Below, in pieces: positions 8,308 through 17,115 of a stretch of DNA of 64,000 bases. This DNA comes from an uncultured Bacilli bacterium (GTDB taxonomy: Bacteria > Bacillota_I > Bacilli_A > RF39 > UBA660): assembly GCA_934168245.1 (NCBI GenBank), contig CAKPMY010000002.1, positions 1 to 64,000 on the forward strand. Direction: 5' to 3'. Position 1 is the first letter of the stretch. Every line of letters starts with the position of its first letter. Under the pieces are notes generated by a model that worked only from the letters and a program-made list of their open reading frames with translations, had not been told where the DNA came from and made no database searches. The position numbers and the translations under genes are program-made.

Positions 8308-8997
8308 TCAAAAAAGAATTTTATTTAATATATTCACCCCATATTTCTTAATTGCCTCTTCATTATACATTAATTCTCTAAATTTCTCAAACCCTAATTC
8401 ATCATATATCTCTTTAACAGCAAGCAAACTAAGTAAATATCCATTATATTTATCATTTTTAAAAGCCTTTCCATGTAAAATACTATTTAAGTTTGGAATT
8501 TCTTTTGTCGTTTTCCTAACTTCTTTTAAGAATTTATCATATGAATCATTAGTAAAATTATACTCACCAGAAAATAACTGGGCCATTCCTTCATCAAACC
8601 AAACTATTCTCTTCATACCTAGCTTTTCCCATCCTAATTCTTGATACATAATATGAAATAACTCATGTGAAGCACAATATCTATAATAATTAAAATTAGG
8701 ACTATCTTTTCTTATATTAGGATTCAAATACATATTAATCATTCCCTGATCAAAAGTACCAGTAGCATATTCTGGTAAAGACTCCGTCTCTCCTCTTAAG
8801 TCATAAATAAATTCCCTAAACTTACCCAAATCATCAAAAAAATTAATCTGTATTTTTCTAAAATCATCTACTCCAAATAACTTCTTATAAAATTCAAAAG
8901 AACTATTCAAAATATCTTCTAATCCTTCTGTAATAATTCTTAGACTATCTGGTGCATATAAAATAAAATTATCATTATCAAACTGAACTTTCTCCAT
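8308..8997 (-). CDS. Gluzincin-type metallopeptidase
   Basis: A 229-residue protein with the zinc-protease motif ASHELFHIMYQELG (HExxH) followed about 25 residues later by VWFDEGMAQLFSG, where the Glu is the expected third zinc ligand (gluzincin, peptidase MA-like clan). No signal peptide is seen, so it is probably cytoplasmic. Its ATG overlaps the stop of the upstream S41 protease gene by one base (TAATG), so translation is coupled. The pairing of two proteolytic proteins suggests related work, but neither target can be named. The C-terminal third (LRELMYNEEAIKKYG-like helix region) is short compared with aminopeptidase N. Confidence 0.75.
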   Translation of the reverse strand: MEKVQFDNDNFILYAPDSLRIITEGLEDILNSSFEFYKKLFGVDDFRKIQINFFDDLGKFREFIYDLRGETESLPEYATGTFDQGMINMYLNPNIRKDSPNFNYYRYCASHELFHIMYQELGWEKLGMKRIVWFDEGMAQLFSGEYNFTNDSYDKFLKEVRKTTKEIPNLNSILHGKAFKNDKYNGYLLSLLAVKEIYDELGFEKFRELMYNEEAIKKYGVNILNKILF

Positions 8998-10196
8998 TAA
9001 AAATTCTCCTCTAAATATTTAAATGCCATCTTCATCTGTCTATCTCTTCCAGCAACAATATCATCAACAGTCTCTTTCACCTCTAAATCTGGACTTATAA
9101 AAACTGGTTCTAATAACTCTTTTCTATCTTTAAAGTACTCAAAAAAATTATTCTTCGAAAAACTAGTACAATTATAATCACTATCATAAAGAAAATAACT
9201 AGAACTTCTTTTAACAATCAAATCAGTATTCTCTATTTTATATTCAGACGGGTTATTGCCAAAAGCATTAAGTGAAGTACTAATATTAGTTCCAATAACA
9301 TAAGCACCTATTTTCTTTAACTCAACCAATGCCATTCTCCCAGAAGAAAATACATATTCATTTACTAAAGCAACAACCTTCTTCCCTTTCAAAAACTCTA
9401 TCAAAGGTCTAATAATACTAGAATCTCCTCCACCATTATATCTTAAATCTATAACATACTTATCAACCGGAATTTTACTAATCTCCTCAATTAACTCCTC
9501 CATTTTATCTTTATCTCGACAAGAATTATAATGAATAACTATACAATCATTAACTATCTCGTAAGAATAATTTTCTGGAAGAAAACGCTCCTCTACTTCA
9601 TCAACTAAATTATTAATATCAAAACTAATTACTTCTCTATCTTTTCCATCACTAACTAAAAAATTGAACCTTAAAGTTGCACTATCTATACTAGGTAAAG
9701 TTCTTAACATATCAATATCTTCAAGTATACTTACTTGTCTTGTTCTTAAATATTCTTCTGTTGAGTAACAACAAATCTCCTCTATTTCATTTAATAACTT
9801 ACTGACTATAACACCATTAATTTCTAATACTTTCCAAGTCTTAAATTTACTAAACTTTGAAGGCACATTAATTATATACACTTCATTATCTGCAATCTTT
9901 AACTCAATAGGTAAATATCTTCCCTCACTAAAAAGTACCTTAGTATGTGAGTCATACTTGGAAAGCATAAATTTTATTAAAAAGTTCATTATATAACAAA
10001 TATCATATTGATCATATTTATCCTTAACTAATTGATTTTCTATCTTTTGATCTAATTCCTTCTTTGTATGAAAAAAGTAAAATCCTGGATGTCCTAAAAA
10101 CTCCATATCCTTCCACAGTACTTTTCCATTATCAATAAAATTAAATGCATCTTGCATAATCTTTCTAGCCTCTTCCTTACTAAAGCACTTCATCAT
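8997..10196 (-). CDS. S41 family serine peptidase-like protein
   Basis: A protein of about 399 residues with the tail-specific protease core: KYVIDLRYNGGGDSS, then VVALVNEYVFSSGRMAL (the Ser in SSGR is the expected nucleophile), then AYVIGTNIS. S41 enzymes cleave C-terminal tails, but most are secreted with a PDZ domain. This one has no signal peptide and no clear PDZ region, so it may act in the cytoplasm on its own substrates. The start is uncertain within three codons: GTG at 10202, ATG at 10196 or ATG at 10193 all follow AGGTGAT; 10196 is listed. It is coupled to the metallopeptidase downstream. Confidence 0.8.
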   Translation of the reverse strand: MMKCFSKEEARKIMQDAFNFIDNGKVLWKDMEFLGHPGFYFFHTKKELDQKIENQLVKDKYDQYDICYIMNFLIKFMLSKYDSHTKVLFSEGRYLPIELKIADNEVYIINVPSKFSKFKTWKVLEINGVIVSKLLNEIEEICCYSTEEYLRTRQVSILEDIDMLRTLPSIDSATLRFNFLVSDGKDREVISFDINNLVDEVEERFLPENYSYEIVNDCIVIHYNSCRDKDKMEELIEEISKIPVDKYVIDLRYNGGGDSSIIRPLIEFLKGKKVVALVNEYVFSSGRMALVELKKIGAYVIGTNISTSLNAFGNNPSEYKIENTDLIVKRSSSYFLYDSDYNCTSFSKNNFFEYFKDRKELLEPVFISPDLEVKETVDDIVAGRDRQMKMAFKYLEENF

Positions 10197-10202
10197 TATC
10201 AC

Positions 10203-10748
10203 CTACTCAAAATCTTCTCTAACAACAGAATACATATACGTATCATGATAACCATCTTTTAAAATAACATAACTTCTAAGAATACCTTCACACCTCATGC
10301 CACACTTTTCCATAACTTTTCTAGAAGCCACATTAGAAACAACACAACAAGTCTGAAATCTATTAACATGTAACTCTTCAAAAGCATATTTTATAACTCT
10401 TTCTAAAGCCTCACTCATATATCCCTTATTGCAATATCTCTCATCTATTGCATAAGTTGCTTCAACACACTCATTTACTTCTTCTACTTTTAATACAATC
10501 ATTCCAATTATCTTACCAGTATCCTTTAAAGTTATAACCCAGTTATAGTAATCTTCATTTTTATTTTTCTCATCAATCATTTCTAAAGAAGAGATCTCTT
10601 CCTCTAGTGTTCTCTTCTCTTTATTCAAATAATATAAAAATCTCTCTTGATTAATAAAACCATTATATATTTCTAGTGCATCTTCTTTATAAATTCTTCT
10701 TAGTAATAGTCGATTAGTCTTCAACTCCTTAGTCCCTTTATGCCTCAT
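10203..10748 (-). CDS. GNAT acetyltransferase, RimJ/RimL type
   Basis: A 181-residue N-acetyltransferase. Seen: LKTNRLLLRRI at the start, typical of RimJ/RimL relatives; VEATYAIDERYCNKGYMSEAL, the acetyl-CoA binding strand and loop; and NRFQTCCVVSNVASRKVMEKCGM, the usual closing motif. It transfers an acetyl group from acetyl-CoA to an amine, often a protein N-terminus or small molecule; the substrate is unknown. The start at 10748 lies 6 nt after GAGG and 1 base from the stop of the upstream HD gene, indicating an operon. Confidence 0.88.
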   Translation of the reverse strand: MRHKGTKELKTNRLLLRRIYKEDALEIYNGFINQERFLYYLNKEKRTLEEEISSLEMIDEKNKNEDYYNWVITLKDTGKIIGMIVLKVEEVNECVEATYAIDERYCNKGYMSEALERVIKYAFEELHVNRFQTCCVVSNVASRKVMEKCGMRCEGILRSYVILKDGYHDTYMYSVVREDFE

Positions 10749-10749
10749 C

Positions 10750-11163
10750 CTAAACCTCACTCTTTATAAATTCAATTAATAAAACACATCTTTTATATAC
10801 AACTGAATCTTCTCCATATCTATTTCTTATATCTTTGAGTCTTTCCTCAAACCCAACAACATTGCCATACTTATCAACTTGCATATCAGCCGTATTTAAT
10901 ATTTTCAAATATAAAGAACTATACTCCTCTTGAACAACACCATGATAATATACTTCCTTCCAGTACTTATAATTACTTCTTTTTAAAATATTACCACCAA
11001 CTACATTATGACTCTTACCATCACAAAACTCATATCCAATATCATGATTAAGTCCTAATACAAATAATTCTTCTAACTCTTCATCACTTAAATCATAACT
11101 TTTACCAATCTCCATCATCTGTCTCGCAACACTAATAGAATGTTTTACTCGATCATTATCCAT
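10750..11163 (-). CDS. HD-domain protein
   Basis: A 137-residue HD-superfamily protein: HSISVARQMMEIG supplies the first His, GLNHDIGYEFCDGKSHNVVGG supplies the His-Asp pair and the next His, and ILNTADMQVD supplies the last Asp. This spacing fits small metal-dependent phosphohydrolases acting on nucleotides. It is short, with no second domain. It lies between a nucleoside phosphorylase-like gene and an acetyltransferase with gaps of 4 and 1 bases, so it belongs to a small-molecule or nucleotide operon. The substrate is not predictable. Confidence 0.8.
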   Translation of the reverse strand: MDNDRVKHSISVARQMMEIGKSYDLSDEELEELFVLGLNHDIGYEFCDGKSHNVVGGNILKRSNYKYWKEVYYHGVVQEEYSSLYLKILNTADMQVDKYGNVVGFEERLKDIRNRYGEDSVVYKRCVLLIEFIKSEV

Positions 11164-11167
11164 ATCA

Positions 11168-11938
11168 TCACCTCTTAAATAATCTACATACTATCTCTGG
11201 TATTACTTTCTCTTTAACATAATGCCTATATTTATTTTCCTCATCACTTCTACCAGAAAATAAAGATTTATTCATAAGGACATTATCAGATACCACAAGA
11301 ATAGCCCCAGCATCAACACCTATCAAAGAACTAGCCTTAAATAATGAAGCTGTTTCCATTTCAATAGTTAAAGCACCTTTTTCTAAAAACTCATTGATAT
11401 GTACAAATTGTCCAAATATAGAGTCAACACTGCAATTTAAAACATGATGATATTTAACATCAAATTCTTGAATCAACCCTATTATTTTATTAGTAAACTC
11501 TACTGTCGGATACTCTACTTCAAAAAACTCGTCCTTAAAATTATCATTCAAATATCTAGAAGCTCCATCACAACAAATAGATCCTTTTGGAATAACAATA
11601 TTCCCAATTCTTATCTCACTACTTAAAGATCCAACTGAACCTATAAATAAAATATTCTTGCAATTTGTAACTCCTAAGGCAAGTACTGTATCTAAAATAA
11701 CTGGAGCTCCGACCTGACCAATCTCAATATATGAAAATGAAAAATCTTTTCCATAAATATTAAAGACTCTATCACTTACTTTTTCTATTTTTAAAACCTT
11801 ATCATTAAATATTTCATGACTCCACCAGGGAGCAAGCACTACGTTCTCAAGTATCTCTTCATATCCATATCTTTTAATTATATCTTCTTTAGTGGTCCCA
11901 TACTTAAAATGTGCCTCTAAAATATCACTATACTTCAT
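11168..11938 (-). CDS. Nucleoside phosphorylase family protein
   Basis: A 256-residue member of the PNP/UDP phosphorylase superfamily. Seen: ILFIGSVGSLSSEIRIGNIV, matching the phosphate-binding glycine motif, and LTIEMETASLFKASSLIGV, the ribose-binding MET-Glu signature, followed by ILVVSDN. Such enzymes cleave nucleosides to base and ribose-1-phosphate, or act as nucleosidases. The N-terminal 60 residues are longer than in a simple DeoD, and purine versus pyrimidine preference cannot be read by eye. It lies 4 bases before the HD protein gene, so the two may act on the same nucleotide pool. Confidence 0.85.
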   Translation of the reverse strand: MKYSDILEAHFKYGTTKEDIIKRYGYEEILENVVLAPWWSHEIFNDKVLKIEKVSDRVFNIYGKDFSFSYIEIGQVGAPVILDTVLALGVTNCKNILFIGSVGSLSSEIRIGNIVIPKGSICCDGASRYLNDNFKDEFFEVEYPTVEFTNKIIGLIQEFDVKYHHVLNCSVDSIFGQFVHINEFLEKGALTIEMETASLFKASSLIGVDAGAILVVSDNVLMNKSLFSGRSDEENKYRHYVKEKVIPEIVCRLFKR

Positions 11939-11947
11939 AAATATCTC

Positions 11948-12922
11948 CTAATAATCAACAACAAAATCATCTAAAAACTCTAATTCTTTATCACTTACAT
12001 TAATATAACCTGATACATCTAAATACTTCAAACACAAAAACATAGAATTATCTAAAACATCATTCAAAGTATTCCCACTAGAATCACTAGACTTTATTAA
12101 ATCAACTAAATTCATCAAAGATTTAAACACTCTAAATACATAAGCATTTTTAATTCTTAAATCATCTTCTCGTAACAGTCTCTTATAAACTTCTTCAATA
12201 AACATCATATGATCCTTAATAACCTTATCATTAACCCTTCTTCTACTAATCGAATAATCATTTATATAATAGTTGTACCAAACACCAGAACTTAAACCTA
12301 TCCGTTTAACTCTATCCATAAAATCAATCATAAATAAAGTATCTTCACTCATCCCAAGACTACTATTAAATCTTAAATCACCAAGTACACTTCTTTTATA
12401 AATCCTCGTATATATTCTTCCTGTTGGAAGACTACCAATATTTTTATTATCCTCCTTCAACTTACCCGACAACAACTTATCCTTAACTAAATTTAAATTA
12501 CTCTCATCGTAAATATAAAACCCATCATCACATTTTCTTATCTTTACAACTTCTCCATTTTTAACTTCATTATATCCACCAACAACTAAATCTAAATCAT
12601 TATCTCTAATCAAACTAAATGCTTCTTCTAAAAAGTTCTCCTCAATAGTATCATCACTATCTACAAAAGTTACATACTCAGAACTAGAACACTCAATCCC
12701 AATATTTCTAACTCGACTAACTCCGCCATTAACTACATGCTTAACAATAAAATTATTTTTATCTCTAACATACTCATCCAAGAAACCCTTAACTTCATCA
12801 AAACTACCATCATCAATTATATAAACTTTATAATCTTTAAACGCCTGTTTCTCTATACTTTCTAAACATCGTTTCAAATCACTAATTGGAGTATTATAAA
12901 CTGGTACAATTATATCTATCAT
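11948..12922 (-). CDS. Family 2 glycosyltransferase
   Basis: A 324-residue GT2 glycosyltransferase. The N-terminus IDIIVPVYNTPISDLKRCLE, the segment VYIIDDGSFDE, GVSRVRNIGIECS, and the metal-binding VTFVDSDDTIEENF are all diagnostic of the GT-A fold. The C-terminal part is helical and probably carries acceptor specificity. It should add a sugar from a nucleotide-sugar donor to a cell-surface glycan or lipid. There is no cluster of glycan genes around it; its neighbours are a CYTH protein (1-base gap) and a nucleoside phosphorylase. Confidence 0.88.
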   Translation of the reverse strand: MIDIIVPVYNTPISDLKRCLESIEKQAFKDYKVYIIDDGSFDEVKGFLDEYVRDKNNFIVKHVVNGGVSRVRNIGIECSSSEYVTFVDSDDTIEENFLEEAFSLIRDNDLDLVVGGYNEVKNGEVVKIRKCDDGFYIYDESNLNLVKDKLLSGKLKEDNKNIGSLPTGRIYTRIYKRSVLGDLRFNSSLGMSEDTLFMIDFMDRVKRIGLSSGVWYNYYINDYSISRRRVNDKVIKDHMMFIEEVYKRLLREDDLRIKNAYVFRVFKSLMNLVDLIKSSDSSGNTLNDVLDNSMFLCLKYLDVSGYINVSDKELEFLDDFVVDY

Positions 12923-12923
12923 C

Positions 12924-13487
12924 TTAAACCTCTATTTTAAATTTCTTAATCATCATTTCTGGTTTACCCATATTCAATTCACTTGACACTTTAATACCAA
13001 GTTCATCAATAAACTTCTGTATTTCTTCTTTAACCAAATTAACTGAAACATCTTCATTAGTACAGTATTCAACTTCTAAGAAATATCCCAAATCTTTAAC
13101 AGTCTCCAGTACAATCTCATACTTATCTGTAACATAAGTCCTCTTACTATTATGAATAGTAAGTAGTTCCTTAAGACCTAACTTTTTTAATATCTCTGTA
13201 ACCATATAAATATTATCTACTTCAGTTTCGTATTCATCAGAATATAACCATTTTCCATTATCAAAATTATCCACTTTATAAGTAATGTAATTTTTATTAT
13301 CCTTAGTTCTAACTCTTAAACATTCATCTATTTCACCTTTACCATTAGGCTTTAAATTACAACGTAATGGATCATAATAATAGACATCTATCGTTTCTTT
13401 AATCCCTTCATACGTAAATTTCTCAAGCACTTTAATAACTTCTTCAATCGGTGAATAAACTTCCACTAGTATTTCTATTTCTTTCAT
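12924..13487 (-). CDS. CYTH domain protein (class IV adenylate cyclase-like)
   Basis: A 187-residue single-domain CYTH protein. The EIEILV start supplies the signature E-x-E-x-K-like strand, followed by ECLRVRTKDNKNYITYK and YEIVLETVKDLGYFLEVEY, the alternating acidic and basic strands that line the triphosphate tunnel. Known members are class IV adenylate cyclases (CyaB) and thiamine or inorganic triphosphatases; the reaction here is not certain. It probably needs Mg2+ and acts in the cytoplasm. Its closest neighbours are a GT2 gene downstream and, upstream beyond a terminator, a methyltransferase. Confidence 0.85.
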   Translation of the reverse strand: MKEIEILVEVYSPIEEVIKVLEKFTYEGIKETIDVYYYDPLRCNLKPNGKGEIDECLRVRTKDNKNYITYKVDNFDNGKWLYSDEYETEVDNIYMVTEILKKLGLKELLTIHNSKRTYVTDKYEIVLETVKDLGYFLEVEYCTNEDVSVNLVKEEIQKFIDELGIKVSSELNMGKPEMMIKKFKIEV

Positions 13488-13504
13488 AAAGTATCCCTCC
13501 CAAA

Positions 13505-13541
13505 ATATTATAACAAAAAAGTAGATCTAAAATCTACTTAA
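13505..13541 (-). terminator. Terminator overlapping a stop codon, then extended -10
   Basis: The minus-strand stem AAGTAGAT/ATCTACTT and T run contain the TAG stop of the methyltransferase gene. TGTTATAAT follows at once and is a likely promoter for the CYTH gene. Confidence 0.7.
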
Positions 13542-14400
13542 CCAATAAACAATAATTAACTCCCTTAGGAGCATATATCCTATTATTTGGATTCATTGTA
13601 TTATAATTATAAAAATAATCTCTATCAATATCATCACTATCTAAATCTTCATACACTTGAAGTCCACACATATTACATAACTTTAAAATATCATCTCTAG
13701 AATACTTACTTTTCATTACTTCTCCTGCCTCTTTAGCCAAATCCTCTTTTTCTTTATTGTATTCATCTTCTCCAACTGGATAATCAAATATAATAGAACT
13801 TCCCTTTGGCATATTTTCAGCAAGTAATTTTATTGTCTCAAAAAATGTTTCTTTCTCCAAATAATAACTAACTCCAAGTATTGAAAACAATGTCTTTTTA
13901 TTTCTATCAAAGCCACTTTCTAAAAGTAAATCAAACCAGTTCTCATTAAAATCACATCCTACATAAGAAACTCTTTTTGTATCAATTAAAGCCTTTTCTA
14001 CTCGTCTCTTCTTATCCTCAATCATCTCTTTTTTATCTAGTTCAAATACATCTACTTTATCATTAACTTTATATCCTGATGTATCATATCCTGCTCCTAA
14101 TAAAACGTATTGTTTAAGTCCTAATTTGATCTCATTATTTAAACATCTCTCATTAAAACTACTTCTTGCTAGAATTGCTGGAGCAAGATGATTATTAACA
14201 ATCCACCCTAACGGATCATTTCCCTTATAATCTGCATTAAAAAACTCAATTCCTGAAGTCATACTAAATGAAATATTTTCATACTCCTCATCACTTAAAA
14301 TCCCTCTTGCAAACTTATCATCATAAATTCTAATATTACTATTTTCTGTATGATAACACCTTGCAAAACAACTAATTAAAGCTGTCATATTATTTAACAT
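13534..14400 (-). CDS. Class I SAM methyltransferase, LCM family
   Basis: A 288-residue methyltransferase of the leucine carboxyl methyltransferase-like family (PF04072 type). Seen: IRIYDDKFARGIL near the N-terminus, KQYVLLGAGYDTSGYKV (the SAM-binding glycine loop), VDVFELDKKEMIEDKKRR (acidic ribose-binding residue) and VSYVGCDFNENW. Bacterial relatives methylate small molecules or polyketides, and the target here is unknown. The start at 14400 is chosen because GGAGG lies 8 nt upstream; a TTG further up would sit inside the ribosome site. The stop codon lies inside its own terminator stem. Confidence 0.85.
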   Translation of the reverse strand: MLNNMTALISCFARCYHTENSNIRIYDDKFARGILSDEEYENISFSMTSGIEFFNADYKGNDPLGWIVNNHLAPAILARSSFNERCLNNEIKLGLKQYVLLGAGYDTSGYKVNDKVDVFELDKKEMIEDKKRRVEKALIDTKRVSYVGCDFNENWFDLLLESGFDRNKKTLFSILGVSYYLEKETFFETIKLLAENMPKGSSIIFDYPVGEDEYNKEKEDLAKEAGEVMKSKYSRDDILKLCNMCGLQVYEDLDSDDIDRDYFYNYNTMNPNNRIYAPKGVNYCLLVK

Positions 14401-14489
14401 ATTTATCGCCTCCAAATATTAACTACCACACTTTCTCCCTTATTACTAGTCTTGAAAAAATTTCAAAAATATGGTAATATAAAGACACA

Positions 14490-14537
14490 AAATTAAAAGA
14501 AATGGACAAAGTTTTTATACTAAATCCATTTCTTTTT
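14490..14537 (-). terminator. Intrinsic terminator
   Basis: A long stem, AAAAGAAATGGA/TCCATTTCTTTT on the minus strand, with a TTTTAATTTT tail lies just after the stop of the gene at 14540. It ends the run of small genes that starts near 17.6 kb. Confidence 0.6.
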
Positions 14538-14539
14538 CT

Positions 14540-14974
14540 TTAACGTTCATAACAATAATATACATCATCTTCAATAGCAACCCTTACTGTATAGTCCTCA
14601 AGTGTAACAATATATCCAGCAAGTGATCCGCCTTGAAAATCAGAATCGATTCTACTATTATTAACCTTATATCTTTTCGTATAAGGTATATGCCCTATCT
14701 CATTTATAATATTCTTCTTATAATCACGCAAAGTATAAAGTGCTGTAATATCTTTAACATATCCTTCCATATAAAGAGAATGTCCTTCAGAAAAGCCATC
14801 AATAAAGTCAACCCAATAATCAAATTTTTCTTTTCCAGCCGCAGGCACATAAAGTTTTTTATTATTAATTGTTACCGGTTTTACTACTATCCATTTTACT
14901 TTATTACCTATTCTAAAATGATAGTCTTCACCAGGAAGTTCATATGACGAATAATACACCTTACATTCACTCAT
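14540..14974 (-). CDS. Hypothetical protein, 144 aa
   Basis: I do not recognise this protein. It is beta-rich, with many aromatic residues, and has no signal peptide or membrane segment. The segment FRIGNKVKWIVVKP near the N-terminus and VTLEDYTVRVAIEDD near the end could be paired strands of a small barrel. Its start overlaps the end of the upstream lipoprotein gene by 8 bases, so it is the last gene of an operon with that gene and two acetyltransferase-fold neighbours. No catalytic motif is seen. Confidence 0.65.
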   Translation of the reverse strand: MSECKVYYSSYELPGEDYHFRIGNKVKWIVVKPVTINNKKLYVPAAGKEKFDYWVDFIDGFSEGHSLYMEGYVKDITALYTLRDYKKNIINEIGHIPYTKRYKVNNSRIDSDFQGGSLAGYIVTLEDYTVRVAIEDDVYYCYER

Positions 14975-15494
14975 CCCTCTTCACCTCACATTTATAACTT
15001 TTTAAATTACATACATATCTATTATCATCACTATATGTACTAATTTCAATTTCTTTATCCGTTATCTTTTTAATTCCAGAAGGAATAACTTCTTCATTAT
15101 CAAATGAAAAGATAATTTTACTCATTCGACTATTTCTACCTTCTAAATTATACACAAAAGAATTAGGAGTTCCTCCATTCCCAATTCCATAAAGTTTATT
15201 GGAACTAAATACATAAACATTGGAATTATTATAAGCATCTTCCTGATTAAATTCAAGTGTATCAAGTAAAATATAATCATCTTCTCCTACTTTATAGAAT
15301 AATCCCGTAATAATAGATAAAGCCTCATCATTAGTCATATCACAAAGTGCATATACATCAATACCACCATCACTATTTATATAACTATATGAATTAAGAG
15401 CTTTTCCCTTTAAGTCATAGTGCTCTTCTTCACTCTTTTTGCCACACCCTGTAATCAATAAAAGCATTACTAAAACAATTATTACTCGCTTCAT
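14967..15494 (-). CDS. Small lipoprotein
   Basis: A 175-residue predicted lipoprotein. It has a basic start, a hydrophobic stretch, and the lipobox LITGC with Cys17 as the lipidated residue, followed by a charged linker (GKKSEEE). The remaining part is a small, strand-rich domain of unknown family with two cysteines near the C-terminus (RYVCNLKSYKCEV) that could pair outside the cell. It is anchored to the outer face of the membrane. It overlaps the next gene (14540-14974) by 8 bases and lies 3 bases after the GNAT gene stop. Confidence 0.8.
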   Translation of the reverse strand: MKRVIIVLVMLLLITGCGKKSEEEHYDLKGKALNSYSYINSDGGIDVYALCDMTNDEALSIITGLFYKVGEDDYILLDTLEFNQEDAYNNSNVYVFSSNKLYGIGNGGTPNSFVYNLEGRNSRMSKIIFSFDNEEVIPSGIKKITDKEIEISTYSDDNRYVCNLKSYKCEVKRDE

Positions 15495-15497
15495 ACT

Positions 15498-16010
15498 CTA
15501 CTCCTTTTCTAATTTAAAATGTATGTCATCAACACTAACACCATCTTCTACTTTTACATTTTTGGTAACACCACATCTTTTAAAGCCTACTTTCTCTGCA
15601 TTATGTAATGATCTAACATTATTAGAAAAAATAGTTGCAGTCAAAGTATTTAAACCTACCTCTTCAAAAGTAAATTCAATAATTCTTTTCAATGCCTCTA
15701 TTCCATAATGTTTATTCTGCATAGTCCTAGTAATGCAAAGTCCAACTTCTGCACTACCATTTTCTACATCCATTAATTCAACATTTCCAATATAACTTCC
15801 ATCTTCTTTAGAAATCATTGAAAAAACATAAGCTCTTTCTTCTAATTTAGATTTTATCCAACTAGCCTCATTTTCTCTAGAATATACACGTATCTCTGTA
15901 GAAATACATCTTTGTATCTCTTCATCATTAACCATAACTAAATACTCATCTATTAACTCTTCAGAAATATGTATATAATTAATCCTATCGGATTCAAAAA
16001 CACTCATCAT
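15498..16010 (-). CDS. GNAT acetyltransferase
   Basis: A 170-residue N-acetyltransferase of the RimL type. AEVGLCITRTMQNKHYGIEAL gives the acetyl-CoA binding region and LNTLTATIFSNNVRSLHNA then EKVGF the C-terminal signature. It is a second GNAT in the window, not a close copy of the one at 10203. The substrate is unknown. Its first codon overlaps the stop of the upstream gene (16010) by one base, so translation is coupled. Confidence 0.85.
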   Translation of the reverse strand: MMSVFESDRINYIHISEELIDEYLVMVNDEEIQRCISTEIRVYSRENEASWIKSKLEERAYVFSMISKEDGSYIGNVELMDVENGSAEVGLCITRTMQNKHYGIEALKRIIEFTFEEVGLNTLTATIFSNNVRSLHNAEKVGFKRCGVTKNVKVEDGVSVDDIHFKLEKE

Positions 16011-16594
16011 TACTTAACTCTCCTCACACCATCTGTCACATCATTAACTCTACTTTGAACTTCTTCCCTAAACTCTGGATAACATTCAAGTAAACTATCA
16101 ATAGCATGACTATTACCATTATTATAAAACATAATATATTTATCAATCAAGTCGCTATTATCAAAAGGAATACTACTAGGTCTTTTAGGATAATGATAAA
16201 TTGTCAAATTTCCCTCTCTCTCCTCATTCTCTAAAGCCTCTAAAACATTCTCATAATATGTTTTTCTAATTGGCTTTATACTTTTCTCAAATGAAATAAC
16301 TTCAGGTTGCCATAAATAATCATAATGCCTAAAACTAGAACCAGGTAACTCATAAATATATCCTTCATGATTATAATTATCTTCTAAAACTCCAGCCCTT
16401 CTTTCTACCAAGACTATCTTACCATCATCTACGGCTAAAACAGTATCCAAATCCCCTTTACCTTCACCCATAAATAACATTGCTACAGTCTTATTTTCCG
16501 TTGCATAAATGCATTCTTTACCATGGGTAGATACATGTGCCTTTATCAAATCAATACTTCCATTACGACTACCATGATAAACTATACTTTCCAT
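16010..16594 (-). CDS. Possible ADP-ribosyltransferase-fold protein
   Basis: A 194-residue protein. Its N-terminus, IVYHGSRNGSIDLIKAH, then CIYATENKTVAMLFMG, follows the YHGS...YAT...A pattern seen in several ADP-ribosyltransferase-fold families, where the HG binds NAD+. A catalytic Glu cannot be fixed by eye. The C-terminal half is helical and not recognised. The resemblance is weak and the enzyme may instead be a structural relative without catalysis. It sits between a P-loop kinase-like gene (3-base gap) and a GNAT gene (1-base overlap), so all three probably share a transcript. Confidence 0.4.
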   Translation of the reverse strand: MESIVYHGSRNGSIDLIKAHVSTHGKECIYATENKTVAMLFMGEGKGDLDTVLAVDDGKIVLVERRAGVLEDNYNHEGYIYELPGSSFRHYDYLWQPEVISFEKSIKPIRKTYYENVLEALENEEREGNLTIYHYPKRPSSIPFDNSDLIDKYIMFYNNGNSHAIDSLLECYPEFREEVQSRVNDVTDGVRRVK

Positions 16595-16596
16595 AC

Positions 16597-17115
16597 CTAT
16601 TCCTCCAAAAAATAATCTCTTATATCAAACAAATACTTATCCTTCGCTAACTCTATCTTATAAGTTGCTCTAGTATCTAAAACATCCTTTCTATAAAAAC
16701 TCTTCCAAATATCTTCATCCGTCATACTCTTGATAAAATCCAAAGAGTTTCCTCTTTTTTCCATTCTTTCTACATATTCTTCTCTACTATCAAGTGAAGC
16801 ATATACCAAGCAATATGGAATATTCCTCTTCCAAACATATTCTAATATATCTTCATGATATGATAAAAGTCCAACTTTCTTATCTTTGATTACTTCATCA
16901 ATCATCCTAATTATATATTGTAAAGAATCTTTATTTACAACATCTCCTCTTGCACCCTTACTTCTTTCAAATTCTAACTCAGAAATACTTGAAAAGCCAT
17001 ATTTATAAGCTGCCCTTATTCCATCTAAATCAACAAATCTTTTATCATTTGAGGCTAAATAAGTCTTCCCAGTAGCAGGACCAGCAACAATCAAATTACA
17101 ATTAATTTTTCTCAT
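16597..17115 (-). CDS. P-loop nucleotide kinase-like protein
   Basis: A 172-residue P-loop NTPase. Walker A is NLIVAGPATGKTYLA near the N-terminus; RFVDLDGIRAAY probably carries an acidic phosphate-acceptor region; YCLVYASLDSREEYVERM resembles the lid and core strands of small kinases. It is the size of a nucleotide or metabolite kinase, but the substrate cannot be named. The start at 17115 follows AAGGATGG, and a longer reading would extend into the Tag gene. It overlaps the Tag gene end by 14 bases. Confidence 0.7.
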   Translation of the reverse strand: MRKINCNLIVAGPATGKTYLASNDKRFVDLDGIRAAYKYGFSSISELEFERSKGARGDVVNKDSLQYIIRMIDEVIKDKKVGLLSYHEDILEYVWKRNIPYCLVYASLDSREEYVERMEKRGNSLDFIKSMTDEDIWKSFYRKDVLDTRATYKIELAKDKYLFDIRDYFLEE

